Shown here: one piece after another, positions 30,601 to 41,682 of the stretch
How the letters are laid out: the number at the start of each line of letters is the position of its first letter
Numbering within the stretch: position 1 is the stretch's first letter
Origin: Mycobacterium sp. D16Q14
GTDB lineage: Bacteria > Actinomycetota > Actinomycetes > Mycobacteriales > Mycobacteriaceae
DNA length: 64,000 nucleotides
Assembly: GCA_002013415.1 (NCBI GenBank)
Contig: MAEX01000009.1
Location: 62,001 to 126,000, forward strand
Reading direction: 5' to 3'
The notes under the pieces: generated by a model
The model's input: the letters and a program-made list of their open reading frames with translations, nothing else
The model's database searches: none
What the model was told of the DNA's origin: nothing
Position numbers and translations under genes: made by a program

Positions 30601-33600
30601 GCGGTAGCGCATTCTTGCTGGCTTCCTGAACATCCGGGAGCGCGATCACGGATTGGAAGCAGGCGTCCAGCAGTGCGGGGTGAACGATGTAGCTGCTCTG
30701 CTGCGCCCGAGCCGACCGGGGCAGCGTGACTTCCGCCAGCACCGACCTGACGGACTCGCCGCCGCGGAATGCCGCCGCCAGGCCCTGGAAGGCCGGGCCG
30801 TACTGAACTCCCCTCTCGTCAAATGACTCTCGTAGCTCGTCGCCCGCCGCGCGATGAGGGTGCTCCGCGCGCAAGACGGCCACGTCGTAGGCCGCGGGAG
30901 TGTCGGACTCGCCGCCACTGCCCAAGACCGCCGTGGCACGTTTGGCGGTATCGCCTTCGTCATGGGTTTCCACCACGAACTCGATCACGTCCGGGGACTT
31001 CACCGTGCCCGTCGCCGAGATCGGTGTCGACTCCCCCAGCGTCAGCAGTTGCTCAAACGAAACGTCCTCTACTACAGCGCCTGCACCGAACACTGCGGCG
31101 GACGCCGAGAGCGCCATCTCGCAGTATGCGGCCCCTGGGTACACCGCGACATGACGGACCTGATGGTCGGCGATCCACGGCTGCGCCTCCGTGCCGACGT
31201 CGGCCTGCCAGATGTAGCGCTCCGGTTCCTCGGTCAGTCGCACATGTGCGCCGAGTAGAGGGTGCACGGCCACGGTGTGACCGCCCTGGCCCGGTTGCGT
31301 CTGCGCGGATAGATCCAGCAGATATGACTGGCGTGTCCAACTGGGCAGCGGCACATCCACCAGCTGCCCGGATGGATACAGCACCGGGAAGTCCACGGCG
31401 CCGCCCGCCGTATACAGGTCTCCCACGAAGTCCCGGAGCCCATGCGGCAACTCCTGCTCGCGCCGCATAGCGGCCAACGCGACCATCGGGATATCCACGC
31501 TGCGTGCGGTCTGTTCCGCCGGATACACCAGCAGCGGGTGGGGCGCCAGCTCACCGAAAACGCGATACCCGTCGTCCAGGGCCGCCTGCACCGCTGCAGC
31601 GAAGCGCACCGTATGGCGCAGGTTGTCCACCCAGTAGTCGGCGTCCATGACGGGCTTTTCGCGCGGGTCGAATGCGACCGAAGAGTACAGCGGGACAACG
31701 GGTGCCCGCGGCGTGAGATCTTCGAGGGCTTCGGCGAGGTCGTCAAGGATGGGGTCCACCTGTGGTGAATGCGACGCGACGTCGACCGCTACCTCGCGTG
31801 CCATCAATCCGCGATCCGACCATTCGGCGATCAGCTGGCGGACCGTCTCTGTCGCACCGCCGACCACCGTCGACTGCGGTGACGCGACCACGGCCAGCAC
31901 CACATCGTGGATTTCGCGGTCAGCCAGTTCCGACACCACCTGCTGAGCCGGTAGATCGACGGACGCCATGGCGCCGGCGCCGGCGATACGCGACATCAGT
32001 TGGGAACGACGGCAGATGACCTTGACACCGTCTTCGAGCGACAACGCTTCGGATACGACGGCCGCGGCAACCTCGCCCATCGAATGCCCGATCACCGCGC
32101 CCGGGGTGACGCCGTAGGACACCATGGTGGCGGCCAGCGACACCTGCATGGCGAACAATGTCGGCTGGACACGATCAATACCGGTCACCGTCTCCGGCGC
32201 CGAGACCGCCTCGGTCACCGAGAACCCGGATTCCGCAGCGATCAGGGGTTCGAGGCGGGCGATAGTCGCAGCGAATACCGGTTCCTTGCTGAGCAATTCA
32301 GCACCCATGCCTGCCCATTGCGAGCCCTGACCCGAGAACAGCCACACTGGGCCCCGCTCATCCTGCGCCACAGCCGCCGGGTAGGGAGCCTCGCCCTCGG
32401 CAACGGTGCGCAACGCATCGATCAGCTCTTCTGCCCGGCTGGCCACCACCGAGGTACGCACCGACCGGTGCGCCCTTCGACGCGCCAGGGTGTATCCCAC
32501 ATCGCCGAGAGTGAGGTCGGGCCGCTCGGCCACCCACTCGGCCAAAGTGCCTGCAGTTCGTCGCAATTCCTCGGCGGACGTCGACGACACCGGGAAAATC
32601 AGCTGCGACCCGAGCGGTGACTCCGTCGCGGGGGCTGCGTGTGAGTCCACGGGCGGAGCCTGCTCAATCACCGCGTGCACATTGGAGCCCGACATTCCGT
32701 ACGCCGACACCCCGGCCCGCCGCGGGCCCTCAATCTTCCCTGGCCATGGGATAACCGATTGCGGCACAAAAAGGTTCGTCGCAACACCGGCGAGCTTGTC
32801 GGGGATCCCGGTGAAATGCAGGTTAGGCGGAATCACGCCATGCTCCACCGCGAGGACGATCTTCATCAGCCCCAGCGCACCGGCCGCCGACATGGTGTGT
32901 CCAAAGTTGGTCTTCACCGACCCCACCGCACAGGGCCCGTCGACTCCATATACCTGCGCCAGGCCCGTGTACTCGATGGGATCACCGACAGGTGTACCGG
33001 TGCCGTGCGCTTCGATCAGCCCGACGCTGTTGGCGTCCACACCCGCGGCCGCCAGCGCGGTGCGGCATGCAGCCGCCTGCGCATCCGCGGACGGAGTCGA
33101 CTGATTCACCGTTCGCCCATCCTGATTCGAGGCCGTGCCCCGCACGACCGCCAAGATCCGGTCCCCGTCGCGCACCGCATCGTCCAGCCGCTTCAACAGA
33201 ATCATGACGCAGCCCTCAGACATCACGAAACCGTCGGCCTCGCCTGTGAATGTGTGGCAACGTCCAGTCGGAGAGAGCATGCGCTGCTGCGAGGCACCGA
33301 CGTACCTGCGCGGCTCCAAGACCAGGTTGACTCCACCGGCCAGCACGAGATCACTTTCGCCTGCCGCCAGGCTCTGGCACCCCATATGCACAGTCGCCAA
33401 CCCCGCGGCGCACCCGGCATCGACCGTCAATGACGGTCCATGAACACCCAAGGCGTACGAGATACGCCCTGATGCCATGCAGAAGTTGGTACCCGCGAAT
33501 CCGTAAGGACCGCCGAGATCCGCCGCGTCCGCGGCCACCAACTGATAGTCGTTGTGGGTCACTCCCACGAACACCCCGGTCTGCGAGCCGGCAAGGGTCA

Positions 33601-33943
33601 GCGGATTAACACCCGCATGTTCCACTGCTTGCCAAGATGTTTCGAGCAACACGCGATGTTGAGGATCGATCGAGACGGCCTCACGTTCGTTGATGCTGAA
33701 GAAGTCCGCGTCGAAGCCGCCGACGTCATCAAGGAAGGCCCCCCACTTGGAGGGCGACTTGCCCGGCACGCCGGATTCGGGGTCGTAGTACTCACTCAGG
33801 TCCCAACGCGCGGGAGGCACCTCAGTAATGAAGTCCTCGCCGCGCAGCAGCGCCTGCCAGAACTGTTCGGGTGACTCGATCCCACCCGGGAGCCGGCACC
33901 CCATCCCGATAACTGCAACTGGGGTCACAGACGCGTTTTTCAT
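27662..33943 (-). CDS. Mas-like type I iterative polyketide synthase (KS-AT-DH-ER-KR-ACP)
   Basis: A 2093-residue single-module, fully reducing PKS, starting at ATG 33943 behind GAGGAGGA. KS: active-site Cys near residue 177 ([13 protein letters not shown]), His in [12 protein letters not shown] and [18 protein letters not shown] near 619 and VASHS, the pattern of methylmalonyl-loading Mas-type [19 protein letters not shown] near 925. [16 protein letters not shown] near 1551. [14 protein letters not shown] near 1754. [11 protein letters not shown] near 2043. There is no thioesterase and no neighbouring FadD, so chain start must be supplied elsewhere. The product is probably a methyl-branched acyl chain transferred by the adjacent PapA. 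Confidence 0.92.
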   Translation of the reverse strand: MKNASVTPVAVIGMGCRLPGGIESPEQFWQALLRGEDFITEVPPARWDLSEYYDPESGVPGKSPSKWGAFLDDVGGFDADFFSINEREAVSIDPQHRVLLETSWQAVEHAGVNPLTLAGSQTGVFVGVTHNDYQLVAADAADLGGPYGFAGTNFCMASGRISYALGVHGPSLTVDAGCAAGLATVHMGCQSLAAGESDLVLAGGVNLVLEPRRYVGASQQRMLSPTGRCHTFTGEADGFVMSEGCVMILLKRLDDAVRDGDRILAVVRGTASNQDGRTVNQSTPSADAQAAACRTALAAAGVDANSVGLIEAHGTGTPVGDPIEYTGLAQVYGVDGPCAVGSVKTNFGHTMSAAGALGLMKIVLAVEHGVIPPNLHFTGIPDKLAGVATNLFVPQSVIPWPGKIEGPRRAGVSAYGMSGSNVHAVIEQAPPVDSHAAPATESPLGSQLIFPVSSTSAEELRRTAGTLAEWVAERPDLTLGDVGYTLARRRAHRSVRTSVVASRAEELIDALRTVAEGEAPYPAAVAQDERGPVWLFSGQGSQWAGMGAELLSKEPVFAATIARLEPLIAAESGFSVTEAVSAPETVTGIDRVQPTLFAMQVSLAATMVSYGVTPGAVIGHSMGEVAAAVVSEALSLEDGVKVICRRSQLMSRIAGAGAMASVDLPAQQVVSELADREIHDVVLAVVASPQSTVVGGATETVRQLIAEWSDRGLMAREVAVDVASHSPQVDPILDDLAEALEDLTPRAPVVPLYSSVAFDPREKPVMDADYWVDNLRHTVRFAAAVQAALDDGYRVFGELAPHPLLVYPAEQTARSVDIPMVALAAMRREQELPHGLRDFVGDLYTAGGAVDFPVLYPSGQLVDVPLPSWTRQSYLLDLSAQTQPGQGGHTVAVHPLLGAHVRLTEEPERYIWQADVGTEAQPWIADHQVRHVAVYPGAAYCEMALSASAAVFGAGAVVEDVSFEQLLTLGESTPISATGTVKSPDVIEFVVETHDEGDTAKRATAVLGSGGESDTPAAYDVAVLRAEHPHRAAGDELRESFDERGVQYGPAFQGLAAAFRGGESVRSVLAEVTLPRSARAQQSSYIVHPALLDACFQSVIALPDVQEASKNALPLPKGVRSLHAYESARSTQYCYTRVTKVSANEVEADIDLLDEHGTVLVAVRGFRFGTGASDDEQRDQLLNNRLLAIEWQQQRLPEAVSNAPRRWLLVSTGETVDPWATELIDSLKLRDSEVALIQWRPNTDRVAALKLLYDQLEAGGFEGVLIVTAPGADGGADRVAMQGADQVRHLVRITRELVDLPGEPPRLYVVTRNAQTVAPGDVTNLEQAGLRGLVRVIGAEYPHLRVTHIDVDGHTAAQNVAGELVSGSEEDETAWRDDHWYRARLNLGPLGPEDWRSTVATPNNEGVRFEVRTPGDLQSLGFVAFDRVAPGPGEIEVSVTATSINFADVLNVYGRYSSFEGRQELGVDFAGVVTAVGAGVTQHHVGDRVGGMTPTGAWRSFVVVDANLAATLPAEVPDREAAAVPGAHVTAWYGLHELARISARDKVLIHSGTGGVGQAAIAIARAAGAEIYATAGSAERRDLLRSSGIKHVYDSRSTDFAELIRRDTDGYGVDIVLNSLTGAAQRAGVELLTFGGRFIEIGKRDIYGDTRLGLFPFRRNLSFHAVDLVLVAKTRPEAIYRTLTALYQQMADGVLPLPEISSSPLQDAAESIRVMGAAGHTGKLVLDLPKAGEVDAVIPASHAPAFRREGAYVITGGLGGLGLFLAKKLAAAGVGRIILNGRSAPKPEALEVVEQIRHGGVEIDVVLGDIAEPETAQRLVAAATETGKPVRGVLHAAALVHDATLANITDELIDRGDWRPKVHGAWNLHEATADQPLDWFCSFSSIAALVGSPGQGAYAAANSWLDGFTHWRRAQGLPATVIAWGAWSEIGQGTHLAENADAAILPDEGAYAFDTVLRHNRAYTAYAPMAGISWLADFVERSPFAQAFRDAGRTQTETNKFLDELRSLPREEWPTRLRKLVAEQVGLVLRRSIDPDRSLPDYGLDSLGNLEIRTRIQADTGVRIGPADVSTVRSLASHLYDKLAEQESEVASS

Positions 33944-34361
33944 CTTGCTACGTCCTCCTCGCACACGACAATCTGCCTGGTAGTAGAACTGAAGACAACT
34001 AGCAGTAGAACCCGACAGACCTAAAGATAAGGTGCGCGAAAGGAATTCGCGACTCGGGAGATCAGGATCACAGTGCCTCGAGTTAAGTAGTCGCGCGACA
34101 TCGCACAATGGCCTCTTTCAAACCCCTACTACATCCCGCATTAACAGCCCATTGATAGCCGGGAAACAAGGAATTCACAATTCAAGCAAGATCTGTAACT
34201 ATTAGCCATTGCTCCGGTCAAGAGTACTTGCGAGCGGTCACTTACCGTAGCGGTCCTGCCAGCTAATGCCATGATAAATAGGTACTTTCGGATTTGTGTC
34301 ACGCACCCACACAGATCATTCACAGCAATTTCCATGGTTTGCCATGTGTGCATATTCAGCG

Positions 34362-34393
34362 AATATTTCACCGGGCGGCCGCTACGAAATATT
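34362..34393. repeat. Inverted repeat AATATTTC / GAAATATT
   Basis: Eight-base perfect arms separated by a 16-base GC-rich spacer, about 400 bases upstream of mmpS. It could be a regulator site or a hairpin. Confidence 0.5.
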
Positions 34394-34400
34394 TATGCTA

Positions 34401-34421
34401 TTTACTCACCGTGAGCGTAAA
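34401..34421. promoter_or_regulatory. Operator-like dyad (TTTA-CTCAC-C-GTGAG-CG-TAAA)
   Basis: An inner CTCAC/GTGAG pair nested in an outer TTTA/TAAA pair gives a 21-base dyad of the size bound by TetR-family dimers. It lies in the divergent gap upstream of the operon that ends with a tetR gene. Binding is inferred. Confidence 0.35.
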
Positions 34422-34790
34422 TTTCTGCCGGCTTACCTCGACCAAGATCCGCTGCGTCACCGGATCAACATCCGTGCATACTTATCATTAGTTCTGTGAC
34501 TGGTGAGACGACCAGGGGCCCAGGATCCCAGGGCCAATCGCCTCGTTGTGCGGCTCAGCACCTGCCCTGCGGGCGTGCCGCCGCGATTGGGCGAATCAGG
34601 GCGTCCCGAGCGACCGCATAGTTAGCTCGCTGGTGTGGCACACGGAGTCCAAGTGCGGTACCGTCCCGACCATCATGCGGAACTTCAGTTCCGTGTGGGG
34701 CAAAGACGCCCATCTCGACCAGCTGCGGCAACTCCAACACGTAAGGCCGTCAGTGCTGTGCCAATCATATTGAGCGCAAAGGGGTTTGGG

Positions 34791-35222
34791 ATGCTTCGTG
34801 TGATACGACGGATCTGGATGCCGCTGTTGATCGCCGCGATACTGGCGGTCGGCGGATTCGCGGTACTCCGCGTCCGCGGGATTTTCGGCTCAGACTCCTT
34901 CACCTCCTCTGCCGATAACAACGCCAAGGATGCCGTCCCGTACAACCCAAAGACGCTCGTATACGAGGTATTTGGAGAGCCCGGTGCCATGGCCGATGTG
35001 AACTACTTCAACGAAGATGCACAGCCGACTCGGGTCGACACCGTTCAGCTGCCATGGTCGTTCAAGATCGTGTCGATCTTGCCGTCATTGAGCGGGAACA
35101 TCGTGGCCCAGGGTGACGGCAACCGCATCGGCTGCCGGATCATCGTCAACGGCGAGGTCAAGGTGGAACGAGTTTCCAACGAGCACAACGCCTACATCTA
35201 CTGCCTGGTGAAGTCCGCATGA
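34791..35222 (+). CDS. MmpS family membrane protein
   Basis: A 143-residue MmpS starting at 34791 behind AAAGGGG. It has one N-terminal membrane helix ([20 protein letters not shown]) and a periplasmic beta-sandwich domain with the family pattern [17 protein letters not shown] and [15 protein letters not shown] plus a second Cys (YCLVKSA) for a disulfide. MmpS proteins act as accessory subunits of MmpL exporters. The stop overlaps the mmpL start (ATGA). Confidence 0.9.
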   Translation: MLRVIRRIWMPLLIAAILAVGGFAVLRVRGIFGSDSFTSSADNNAKDAVPYNPKTLVYEVFGEPGAMADVNYFNEDAQPTRVDTVQLPWSFKIVSILPSLSGNIVAQGDGNRIGCRIIVNGEVKVERVSNEHNAYIYCLVKSA

Positions 35223-38047
35223 GGCACGGCGGCGGTGATCAGGCCGCGCGGCCTCCACGGATCGCGCGGATCATCCGGGCCTTGTCGATCCCGATCATCC
35301 TTTTCTGGCTGGGCATTGCCATCATCCTCAATGTCGTCACGCCCTCCCTTGATGAAGTGGGCAAGGCACATTCAGTGTCAATGTCCCCCAAGGATGCTCC
35401 CTCGATGATCGCGATGATGCACACGGGCAAGGTGTTCGGGGAGTTCGACTCCGACAGCTCAGTGATGATCGTGCTTGAGGGGAAGCAAGAGCTGGCGGAC
35501 GAGGCGCACCGTTTCTACGACGAGATCATCAGAAAACTGCAGGCCGATCCGGCTCACGTACAACACATCTCTGACTACTGGGGAGACCCGCTCACCGCCT
35601 CCGGCGCTCAGAGCGCCGACGGGAAGTCTGCCTACGTTCAGGTGAACCTGGCCGGAGACCAGGGCACCACCTTGGCCAATGAATCCGTCGATGCCGTTCG
35701 CAAGATCATCGCCGAAACCCCCGGCCCCGACGGCGTGCAGGCCTACGTCACTGGAGGTACTGCCGCAAGCGCCGATACGGGAACGGCGGGCAACAAGAGC
35801 ATGCAGAAGACCACGCTGATAGCAGTGGGGGTCGTCGTCGTGATGCTGCTCTTCGTGTACCGCTCAGTGATAACGATGTTTCTGGCACTGGTGGTCGTCG
35901 GGGTGGAACTGATGGCAGGCCAGGGAGTGGTCGCGACATTAGGCAATCTCAACGTGATCGGACTGTCGACCTATGCCGTCAGCATGGTCACGATGCTGGG
36001 CATCGCCGCAGGCACCGACTACGTGATCTTCCTGCTGGGCCGTTATCACGAAGCGCGCCAGTCCGGAGAAGATCGGGAGGCAGCCTTCTACACCGCGTAT
36101 TCCGGTGTGTCGCACGTGATCTTGGGATCAGGGCTGACCATCGTGGGTGCGACCCTGTGCCTGAGCTTGACGCGCCTGCCGCTCTTCCGGTCCATGGGCG
36201 TGCCCTGTGCACTGGTCATTTTCGTGATCGTCGCGGCGGCACTCACCCTGGCGCCCGCCGTTCTGGCGTTGGGTAGCCGCTTGGGACTGTTCGAACCCAA
36301 ACGCAAGCATGACGAGCGCAGCTGGCGGCGTATCGGGGCCGCGGTGGTGCGCTGGCCCGGTCCGATTCTCATTGTGACCATTGGGATTGCACTCATCGGG
36401 TTACTCACCTTGCCGGGATACACCCCGGGCTATGACGACCGCCAGTACATGCCGGATAACGTGCCCTCAAAAGTCGGCTACGCCGCCGCGGAACGGCATT
36501 TCTCCCCGGCCCGGATGAACCCCGAAATGCTCATGATCGAGGCCGATCATGATATGCGTAATCCGGCGGACATGCTGGTCATCGACAGAATCGCCAAGAC
36601 GGCGTTCCATGCCCGCGGGGTGGGCCGAGTGCAGGCGATCACCCGGCCGCTGGGAACCCCCATCGAGCACAGCTCGATACCGTTCCAGATCGGCCTGCAG
36701 GGTGCCGGCCAGATTCAGAACATGAAGTACATGAAGGACCGCATGGCGGACATGCTGACCATGGCAGACCAGATGGGGACATTGATCGGCACCATGGAAC
36801 GCGTGTACGACATGATGCGCGAGCTCACCGACATCATGCACGACATGACCGGCCAGATGAAGGTGATGCAAGGCAAGATGCACGACATGCGCGACCTGAT
36901 GGCCACTTTCGACGATTTCTTTAGGCCGATTCGCAACTACTTCTACTGGGAAAAGCACTGCGCCGATATCCCTATCTGCTGGGCAAGCCGGACAGTGTTC
37001 GATGCTCTCGATGGCGTCGACGCGATGGTCGAAGACATGGACGGCATGCTGGTGAACATGGACAAGGTCGATGTCCTGATGCCGCGCATGCTCGCGGAGT
37101 TTCCACCCATGATCGCCATCATGAAGTCCATGCACGGCACGCTACTGACCATGCACAGCACCATGTCCGGGATCATGAATCAGATGGATGAGAGCACCAA
37201 GAACTCCACCCTAATCGGCAAGTATTTCGATCAGGCCAAGAACGACGACTCGTTCTACCTGCCGCCCGAGGTGTTCGAGAACGCCGACTTCAAACGTGGA
37301 TTGAAGATGTTCCTGTCCCCCGACGGGAAGGCCGTCCGGATGACCGTCTCTCATCAAGGGAACCCGGCCTCCGTGCAGGGCATAGCGACCGTCGGCAATA
37401 TCAAAGAGGCAGTGGCGGATTCGATCAAGGGCACCCCGCTGGAGAACGCCAAGGTCTACCTGGGTGGAACCGCCGCGGCGAACAAGGACCTGCAGGAGGG
37501 AGCGAAGTACGACCTTATCCTGGCGGGCATCGCGTCCCTGTGCTTGATCTTCATCATCATGCTGCTTGTCACCGGCAGCGTGGTCGCCGCTCTCGTCATT
37601 GTCGGCACGGTGGCGGTGTCACTCGGTGCATCCATCGGGGTGTCGGTGCTGATTTGGCAGGACCTGTTGGGCATGGACCTGCATTGGTTCGTGGTGCCGT
37701 TGTCGGTCATCATTCTTTTGGCCGTGGGCTCGGATTACAACCTGCTGCTCATCGCACGTTTCAAGGAAGAGCTGCACGGTGGGCTCAAGACCGGATTCAT
37801 CCGGGCGATGGGCGGCAGCGGCAAGGTGGTGACCAACGCCGGCCTCGTGTTCGCATTCACCATGTGCGCCATGGTGGTCAGTGACCTGCGCATCGTGGGG
37901 CAACTGGGGACGACGATCGGCCTCGGGCTGCTCTTCGACACACTGATCGTGCGGTCCTTCATGACCCCGGCTATCGCCGCGCTGCTTGGCCGCTGGTTCT
38001 GGTGGCCGCTGAACCTCCGTCGCTACACCACTGCGCGGACCCCATGA
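35219..38047 (+). CDS. MmpL family RND transporter, MmpL4/5-like
   Basis: A 942-residue RND-type exporter with twelve membrane helices. The proton-relay Asp-Tyr pairs are present in both halves ([33 protein letters not shown]). The second extracellular region holds a long Met-rich coiled coil (about residues 500-655), a hallmark of the MmpL4/5 branch. Substrates of this branch include lipids, siderophores and drugs. It is coupled to mmpS upstream and tetR downstream by ATGA overlaps. Facing the PKS-PapA-Gap operon, it may export that operon's lipid; drug or siderophore efflux is the alternative. Confidence 0.9.
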   Translation: MRHGGGDQAARPPRIARIIRALSIPIILFWLGIAIILNVVTPSLDEVGKAHSVSMSPKDAPSMIAMMHTGKVFGEFDSDSSVMIVLEGKQELADEAHRFYDEIIRKLQADPAHVQHISDYWGDPLTASGAQSADGKSAYVQVNLAGDQGTTLANESVDAVRKIIAETPGPDGVQAYVTGGTAASADTGTAGNKSMQKTTLIAVGVVVVMLLFVYRSVITMFLALVVVGVELMAGQGVVATLGNLNVIGLSTYAVSMVTMLGIAAGTDYVIFLLGRYHEARQSGEDREAAFYTAYSGVSHVILGSGLTIVGATLCLSLTRLPLFRSMGVPCALVIFVIVAAALTLAPAVLALGSRLGLFEPKRKHDERSWRRIGAAVVRWPGPILIVTIGIALIGLLTLPGYTPGYDDRQYMPDNVPSKVGYAAAERHFSPARMNPEMLMIEADHDMRNPADMLVIDRIAKTAFHARGVGRVQAITRPLGTPIEHSSIPFQIGLQGAGQIQNMKYMKDRMADMLTMADQMGTLIGTMERVYDMMRELTDIMHDMTGQMKVMQGKMHDMRDLMATFDDFFRPIRNYFYWEKHCADIPICWASRTVFDALDGVDAMVEDMDGMLVNMDKVDVLMPRMLAEFPPMIAIMKSMHGTLLTMHSTMSGIMNQMDESTKNSTLIGKYFDQAKNDDSFYLPPEVFENADFKRGLKMFLSPDGKAVRMTVSHQGNPASVQGIATVGNIKEAVADSIKGTPLENAKVYLGGTAAANKDLQEGAKYDLILAGIASLCLIFIIMLLVTGSVVAALVIVGTVAVSLGASIGVSVLIWQDLLGMDLHWFVVPLSVIILLAVGSDYNLLLIARFKEELHGGLKTGFIRAMGGSGKVVTNAGLVFAFTMCAMVVSDLRIVGQLGTTIGLGLLFDTLIVRSFMTPAIAALLGRWFWWPLNLRRYTTARTP

Positions 38048-38682
38048 CGAAAAACACTGCCATTCAACGACAAAGAACATCCGGGCGGCTGAACAGGTCG
38101 TTGGATCTCGCGATCCTGGAGGCGGCGTTCATCGTGCTTGCCGAGCAGGGATACGATGCGATGAGCATGGACGTGATCGCCGCTCGTGCCGGTGTGGGCA
38201 AGGCAGCCATCTACCGGCGTTGGTCTTCGAAGGCCGCGCTCACTGCGGATGCCATCCTGCACGGGCGCCCCTCACTCGGGAAGCTCGACGACGTTCCGGA
38301 CACCGGGAGCTTGCGCGGTGACTTGCATGCTCTCTACGAGGCAAGGGATTTCGGCGACAACGACATACTCACCGGCAACCTGCTGGCGGGGATCATCGCC
38401 GAGGCCGTCAACGACTCCACATTGGCGGCGGCGCTGGATGACCTGCTCCTGTCACAAACCCGGAAGCGGATGGAAGTCGTGTTCGCCCGCGCCGCCGAGC
38501 GCGGCGAGATAGCCCGCGACCGCGACCTGTCACTGGTTTACGACATCCCGCTGGGCCTCAGCCTCACTGCGGCCCTCAAGAGGACTGTCATCGACGAGAC
38601 GTACATGCGCCGTATGGTCGACGACGTGATTCTCCCCCTGGTTCAGGGGCCCGTCAGACCGTCAGGGCACAGCGGGAGGTGA
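38044..38682 (+). CDS. TetR family transcriptional regulator
   Basis: A 212-residue TetR regulator starting at the ATG at 38044, which overlaps the mmpL stop. The helix-turn-helix is clear: [30 protein letters not shown]. The C-terminal ligand domain is helical and unassigned. Being third in the mmpS-mmpL operon, it probably represses its own operon and perhaps the divergent PKS operon, releasing on binding a pump substrate. Its end overlaps the convergent ctpC end by 21 bases. Confidence 0.9.
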   Translation: MTKNTAIQRQRTSGRLNRSLDLAILEAAFIVLAEQGYDAMSMDVIAARAGVGKAAIYRRWSSKAALTADAILHGRPSLGKLDDVPDTGSLRGDLHALYEARDFGDNDILTGNLLAGIIAEAVNDSTLAAALDDLLLSQTRKRMEVVFARAAERGEIARDRDLSLVYDIPLGLSLTAALKRTVIDETYMRRMVDDVILPLVQGPVRPSGHSGR

Positions 38683-40860
38683 ATCCACTGACTGCTGCCG
38701 GTGTTGCGTCGACGAGAGCGGAGGTCGTCCGTCGAGTTCGTGGCCGATGAGGCGCGAGCTGTTGGTGACGACAGCGACCGAAGACGCGTTGTGCAGTATG
38801 GCCGCGAGAACCGGCGAGAGTGCGCCGCCGGCACCCACTACCAGCCCGATCGCGTTGACGGCGATCGACATTGCGTAGTTCTGTCGGATAACGGTCACGG
38901 CCCGGCCGCCCAAACCCCGCACATCGAGCAGCTTACGCAGGTCGTCACTGGACAGAGCGACGTCAGCGGTTTCCACCGCCACATCGGTTCCGTTGAGTCC
39001 CATGGCAATTCCGATATCTGCCGCCGCCAGCGCGGGCGCATCGTTGACACCATCGCCGACCATCGCGACGACATGCCCGTCGCTGCGCAGTTGACTCACG
39101 GTCTGGAGCTTGTCCTCGGGCAGCACCTCAGCCTGCCACTCTTCGATTCCCAGTTCCTCTGCCACGGCCCGCGCTGTCTCCGTGTGATCGCCGGTCAGCA
39201 TGACCACCCGCTTGACACCCGATGACCGCAGTGCCGCCAGCACCTCGGCGGCCTCCGGGCGGATCTCGTCGCGCAGACTGATGAGTCCGACGAGGACGCC
39301 GTCCACCGCCAGCAGGAGCGGAGTCTCGGCGCGGCGCCGGAGTTTGGCCACCCACTCGTCGGCCTCCGGAGTCACCCGGACGTTCTCCTTGCTCAGCAGT
39401 GCCGGGCTACCCAACAGCAGGGTGCGCCCGTCGGCACGGGTCCGCATCCCCAGGCCCACCAACACCTCGCACTCCTCGTGCGGCGGGATGACGATGTGTC
39501 GTTCCTCGGTCGAACGGATGACCGCCTCCCCCAAGGGATGCCGAGCGTGGATCTCGGAACTCGCCGCGTACGCGAGCACCTGCTCCGGCTCCCAACCCTC
39601 TTTGAAGGCAACGATGTTCGTGACCACCGGCCGTCCGATGGTCAACGTTCCGGTCTTGTCGAACACGAATGCGTCGACTCGGCCGGCCAGTTCCAGATGG
39701 GAACCGCCCTTGACCAGGATTCCCCTGCGCGCCCCGTTGCCGATGGCCGCACTGATGGCGGTGGGCGTAGACAAGCCCACCGCACACGGGCAGGCCACCA
39801 AAAGCATCGTCATCGCACGCCGCACATCCCTCGTCACCATCAGAGTGCCGAGCGACAGCAGGAACGAGGCCGGAACGAATCGTCGTGAGAAGTTCTCACC
39901 GACAGTCTGAATCGGGGCGCGGTCACGCTGCGCCTGTTCCACCCGCGTGATGATCCGGCCGATGATCGTCTGTCCGCCGACGGCCGCGGCACGCACGACG
40001 ATGCGGCCGCGCATGACGACCGAGCCCGCATGCACCTGTCCCCCAGCCACGACACTGACCGGCAGGGTTTCACCCGTGATGGCCGATTGGTCGACAATCG
40101 CGTCACCGTCCACTATCTCGCCGTCGACGGGAATGGCCACCTGCTCGTGAACCACCACCTCGTCACCGATCACCAGCGATGCCGTGGCGACCTGAACCTC
40201 GGTGCCATCGCGCAGACGGACCCACGAGGTGTCCTGGCTGCCCGACAACAGATCCGCGATGGCGCGACGGGTGCGCCGGAGCGTGAGGTCCTGCAGATAC
40301 TCGCCGATGTTGAGCAGCCACAGTACGGTCAGGGCAACCACGTTCTCACGCAGCACCAGGCTGGCCACGGTGGCCGCCGACACCAACAGATCCGTGCCCG
40401 CCGATCTGCCGCTGCGCAGTGCGGCAAGAGCACCCCGCAGGAACGGATAGCCGCTGAAAATCGTGACTGCCGTTGCCAATACCCGGCCTGTCGGCCCCAG
40501 CAGCGGCGGACGCCGCAGCGGATACCGGCGAACTCCGAGCACCACCAGGGCCGCACCGCCCACAGCCATGCGCAGCACGTCGCCGTTGCGCACATCGGAC
40601 GAATGCGGTTCTCTGGTCAACGAATCCGGTAACGGGGCATCGAGGGCACCGACCAGTGCGGCGAGGATGTCGTCGGCCGAACCGCTGGCCTTCGAGTACC
40701 ACACCACCACGGCGGCTGTGCGCGGGTATGCGTGTACCGCACGGACTCCCTCCACATGCTGCAGCGTGTCCTCGATCAGCACGGCCCGTCGCACATCGCC
40801 GCTGAACTCGGCCGCGACAGCACGCAAGCGTCCGGCCGCGTCAGATACGACAGTGACCAT
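38662..40860 (-). CDS. ctpC: P-type metal-exporting ATPase, CtpC-like
   Basis: A 732-residue P1B ATPase. Seen: the membrane CPC motif (LVACPCAVGLSTPTA) near residue 355, the phosphorylation motif DKTGT near 402, ASSEIHARHPLGEA with the His-Pro of P1B enzymes, GDGVNDAPALAAADIGIAMG, and the CtpC-typical end HNASSVAVVTNSSRL. M. tuberculosis CtpC exports manganese and/or zinc. I chose ATG 40860 (MVTVVSD), seven bases after the PacL stop; the longer frame overlaps pacL. It pairs with pacL as Rv3269-ctpC does. Confidence 0.88.
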   Translation of the reverse strand: MVTVVSDAAGRLRAVAAEFSGDVRRAVLIEDTLQHVEGVRAVHAYPRTAAVVVWYSKASGSADDILAALVGALDAPLPDSLTREPHSSDVRNGDVLRMAVGGAALVVLGVRRYPLRRPPLLGPTGRVLATAVTIFSGYPFLRGALAALRSGRSAGTDLLVSAATVASLVLRENVVALTVLWLLNIGEYLQDLTLRRTRRAIADLLSGSQDTSWVRLRDGTEVQVATASLVIGDEVVVHEQVAIPVDGEIVDGDAIVDQSAITGETLPVSVVAGGQVHAGSVVMRGRIVVRAAAVGGQTIIGRIITRVEQAQRDRAPIQTVGENFSRRFVPASFLLSLGTLMVTRDVRRAMTMLLVACPCAVGLSTPTAISAAIGNGARRGILVKGGSHLELAGRVDAFVFDKTGTLTIGRPVVTNIVAFKEGWEPEQVLAYAASSEIHARHPLGEAVIRSTEERHIVIPPHEECEVLVGLGMRTRADGRTLLLGSPALLSKENVRVTPEADEWVAKLRRRAETPLLLAVDGVLVGLISLRDEIRPEAAEVLAALRSSGVKRVVMLTGDHTETARAVAEELGIEEWQAEVLPEDKLQTVSQLRSDGHVVAMVGDGVNDAPALAAADIGIAMGLNGTDVAVETADVALSSDDLRKLLDVRGLGGRAVTVIRQNYAMSIAVNAIGLVVGAGGALSPVLAAILHNASSVAVVTNSSRLIGHELDGRPPLSSTQHRQQSVDSPPAVP

Positions 40861-40867
40861 GTGCGGC

Positions 40868-41158
40868 TCAGTGCTCGTGATCGTGATCGTGACCAGCTTC
40901 TCCCACCACGGGTGGCGGAGCTTCTTCTCCAATGCGCTCTCGCGCCTCCGCGACGACATCTCCAATCGCCAACCGGGCGCGTTCGGCGCCTTCCTCGGCC
41001 TTACGCACTCCCCGCAGACCCCAGGTGGTGACGACGACACTCGCATCGCGGACGGGAACCTTGGCCGCGGCCTTGCGCACGATCTCGTATGCGGCGACTC
41101 CCACCGCGCCGGTTGCCACCGTTGATGCGGCCTTCAATAACACTCCGTGCCATACCAT
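40868..41158 (-). CDS. PacL-type P-ATPase chaperone (DUF1490)
   Basis: A 96-residue DUF1490 protein like Rv3269 (PacL1). An N-terminal hydrophobic segment (LLKAASTVATGAVGVAAYEIV) is followed by a helical, charged region and a C-terminal metal-binding tail (GHDHDHEH). PacL proteins form membrane clusters with their P-ATPase, bind zinc and stabilise the pump. It lies directly upstream of ctpC. Confidence 0.92.
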   Translation of the reverse strand: MVWHGVLLKAASTVATGAVGVAAYEIVRKAAAKVPVRDASVVVTTWGLRGVRKAEEGAERARLAIGDVVAEARERIGEEAPPPVVGEAGHDHDHEH

Positions 41159-41265
41159 CAGCCAATCACCCTTCTGCTCAGTAGATTTGAGTCACCTTTG
41201 GTCGCGCGCCGCGGCTCTTTAACGAAACCTACTCTCGATCACACATTGAGATGACCGGTTGAGTC

Positions 41266-41288
41266 ATAATGATAACGGTTTCCATTAT
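41266..41288. promoter_or_regulatory. Zur-like box upstream of pacL-ctpC
   Basis: A 23-base dyad, ATAATG at 41266-41271 and CATTAT at 41283-41288 around a TAACGGTT core. It resembles the AATGA-N-AACG-N-TTTCATT style of mycobacterial Zur (FurB) sites. It lies about 108 bases upstream of the pacL start, and no divergent gene competes for it. Regulation by Zur is inferred from the motif. Confidence 0.45.
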
Positions 41289-41400
41289 CGGCGATAATGC
41301 CAGACACTCAGCCGATGGGCGCGCCGGCCTAGCCCCAACACCCCGCCTACCGACGAGGCCATCTGCAAAATGTCAGAGCAGAGGGCTCACCTGACCAAAT

Positions 41401-41682
41401 TCAGGGGCTACCCAGCTTCCCGTCTCCGAACCCAGCGCTTGCCTTGACACCGCCGGATGCTCCGGCCCCATCCAGCCCACCGGACATCTGCGGCCCACGC
41501 GAGCCCGACATCGAAGCCGGCAGCCGGGTCCCACGCGACATGTTCAACGCAGGCAACTGCCCGGGTGCGTCAACCGGGCCGTAGGGAGCAGGATGAGGCG
41601 ACGGTAGCTCCGCCGATGCAGGTACGGCGAGCACCCCAGCAAGTCCGATGGATACTATTGCGACACATAATGATCGAATCAT
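41401..41682 (-). CDS. Small secreted protein with RGTR motif (third gene after porin)
   Basis: A 93-residue protein starting at 41682 with a signal peptide (MIRSLCVAIVSIGLAGVLAVPASA). The mature part is Pro-rich, then Ser/Gly-rich (MSGSRGPQMSGGLDGAGASGG) and contains RGTRLPAS. The start overlaps the stop of the preceding small secreted protein (ATGA), which also has RGTR, so the two look like diverged relatives. The function is unknown; the porin context suggests an outer-membrane or periplasmic accessory. Confidence 0.65.
   Translation of the reverse strand: MIRSLCVAIVSIGLAGVLAVPASAELPSPHPAPYGPVDAPGQLPALNMSRGTRLPASMSGSRGPQMSGGLDGAGASGGVKASAGFGDGKLGSP

Larger units (their letters stand above)
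33944..34790. promoter_or_regulatory. 847-bp AT-rich divergent control region between the PKS operon and mmpS-mmpL-tetR
   Basis: No convincing gene lies here; the short open frames have no ribosome-binding site or homology. The stretch 33960-34500 is visibly richer in A+T than its surroundings. It contains at least two dyads (34362-34393 and 34401-34421). It should hold the divergent promoters of the PKS and mmpS operons and is a plausible target of the TetR regulator encoded at 38044 and of Lsr2-type silencing. This is inference from position and composition. Confidence 0.5.

Noticed and set aside
34141..34371. 76-codon minus-strand frame in the PKS-mmpS gap
   Set aside because: No ribosome-binding site, no homology, and Cys-rich composition typical of chance frames in AT-rich DNA.
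34635..34790. N-terminal extension of mmpS
   Set aside because: The 52 extra residues are polar and unlike MmpS; a proper AAAGGGG site precedes ATG 34791.
36467..37135. His-rich antisense frame within mmpL
   Set aside because: It mirrors the Met-rich (ATG) codons of mmpL on the other strand (CAT reads His).
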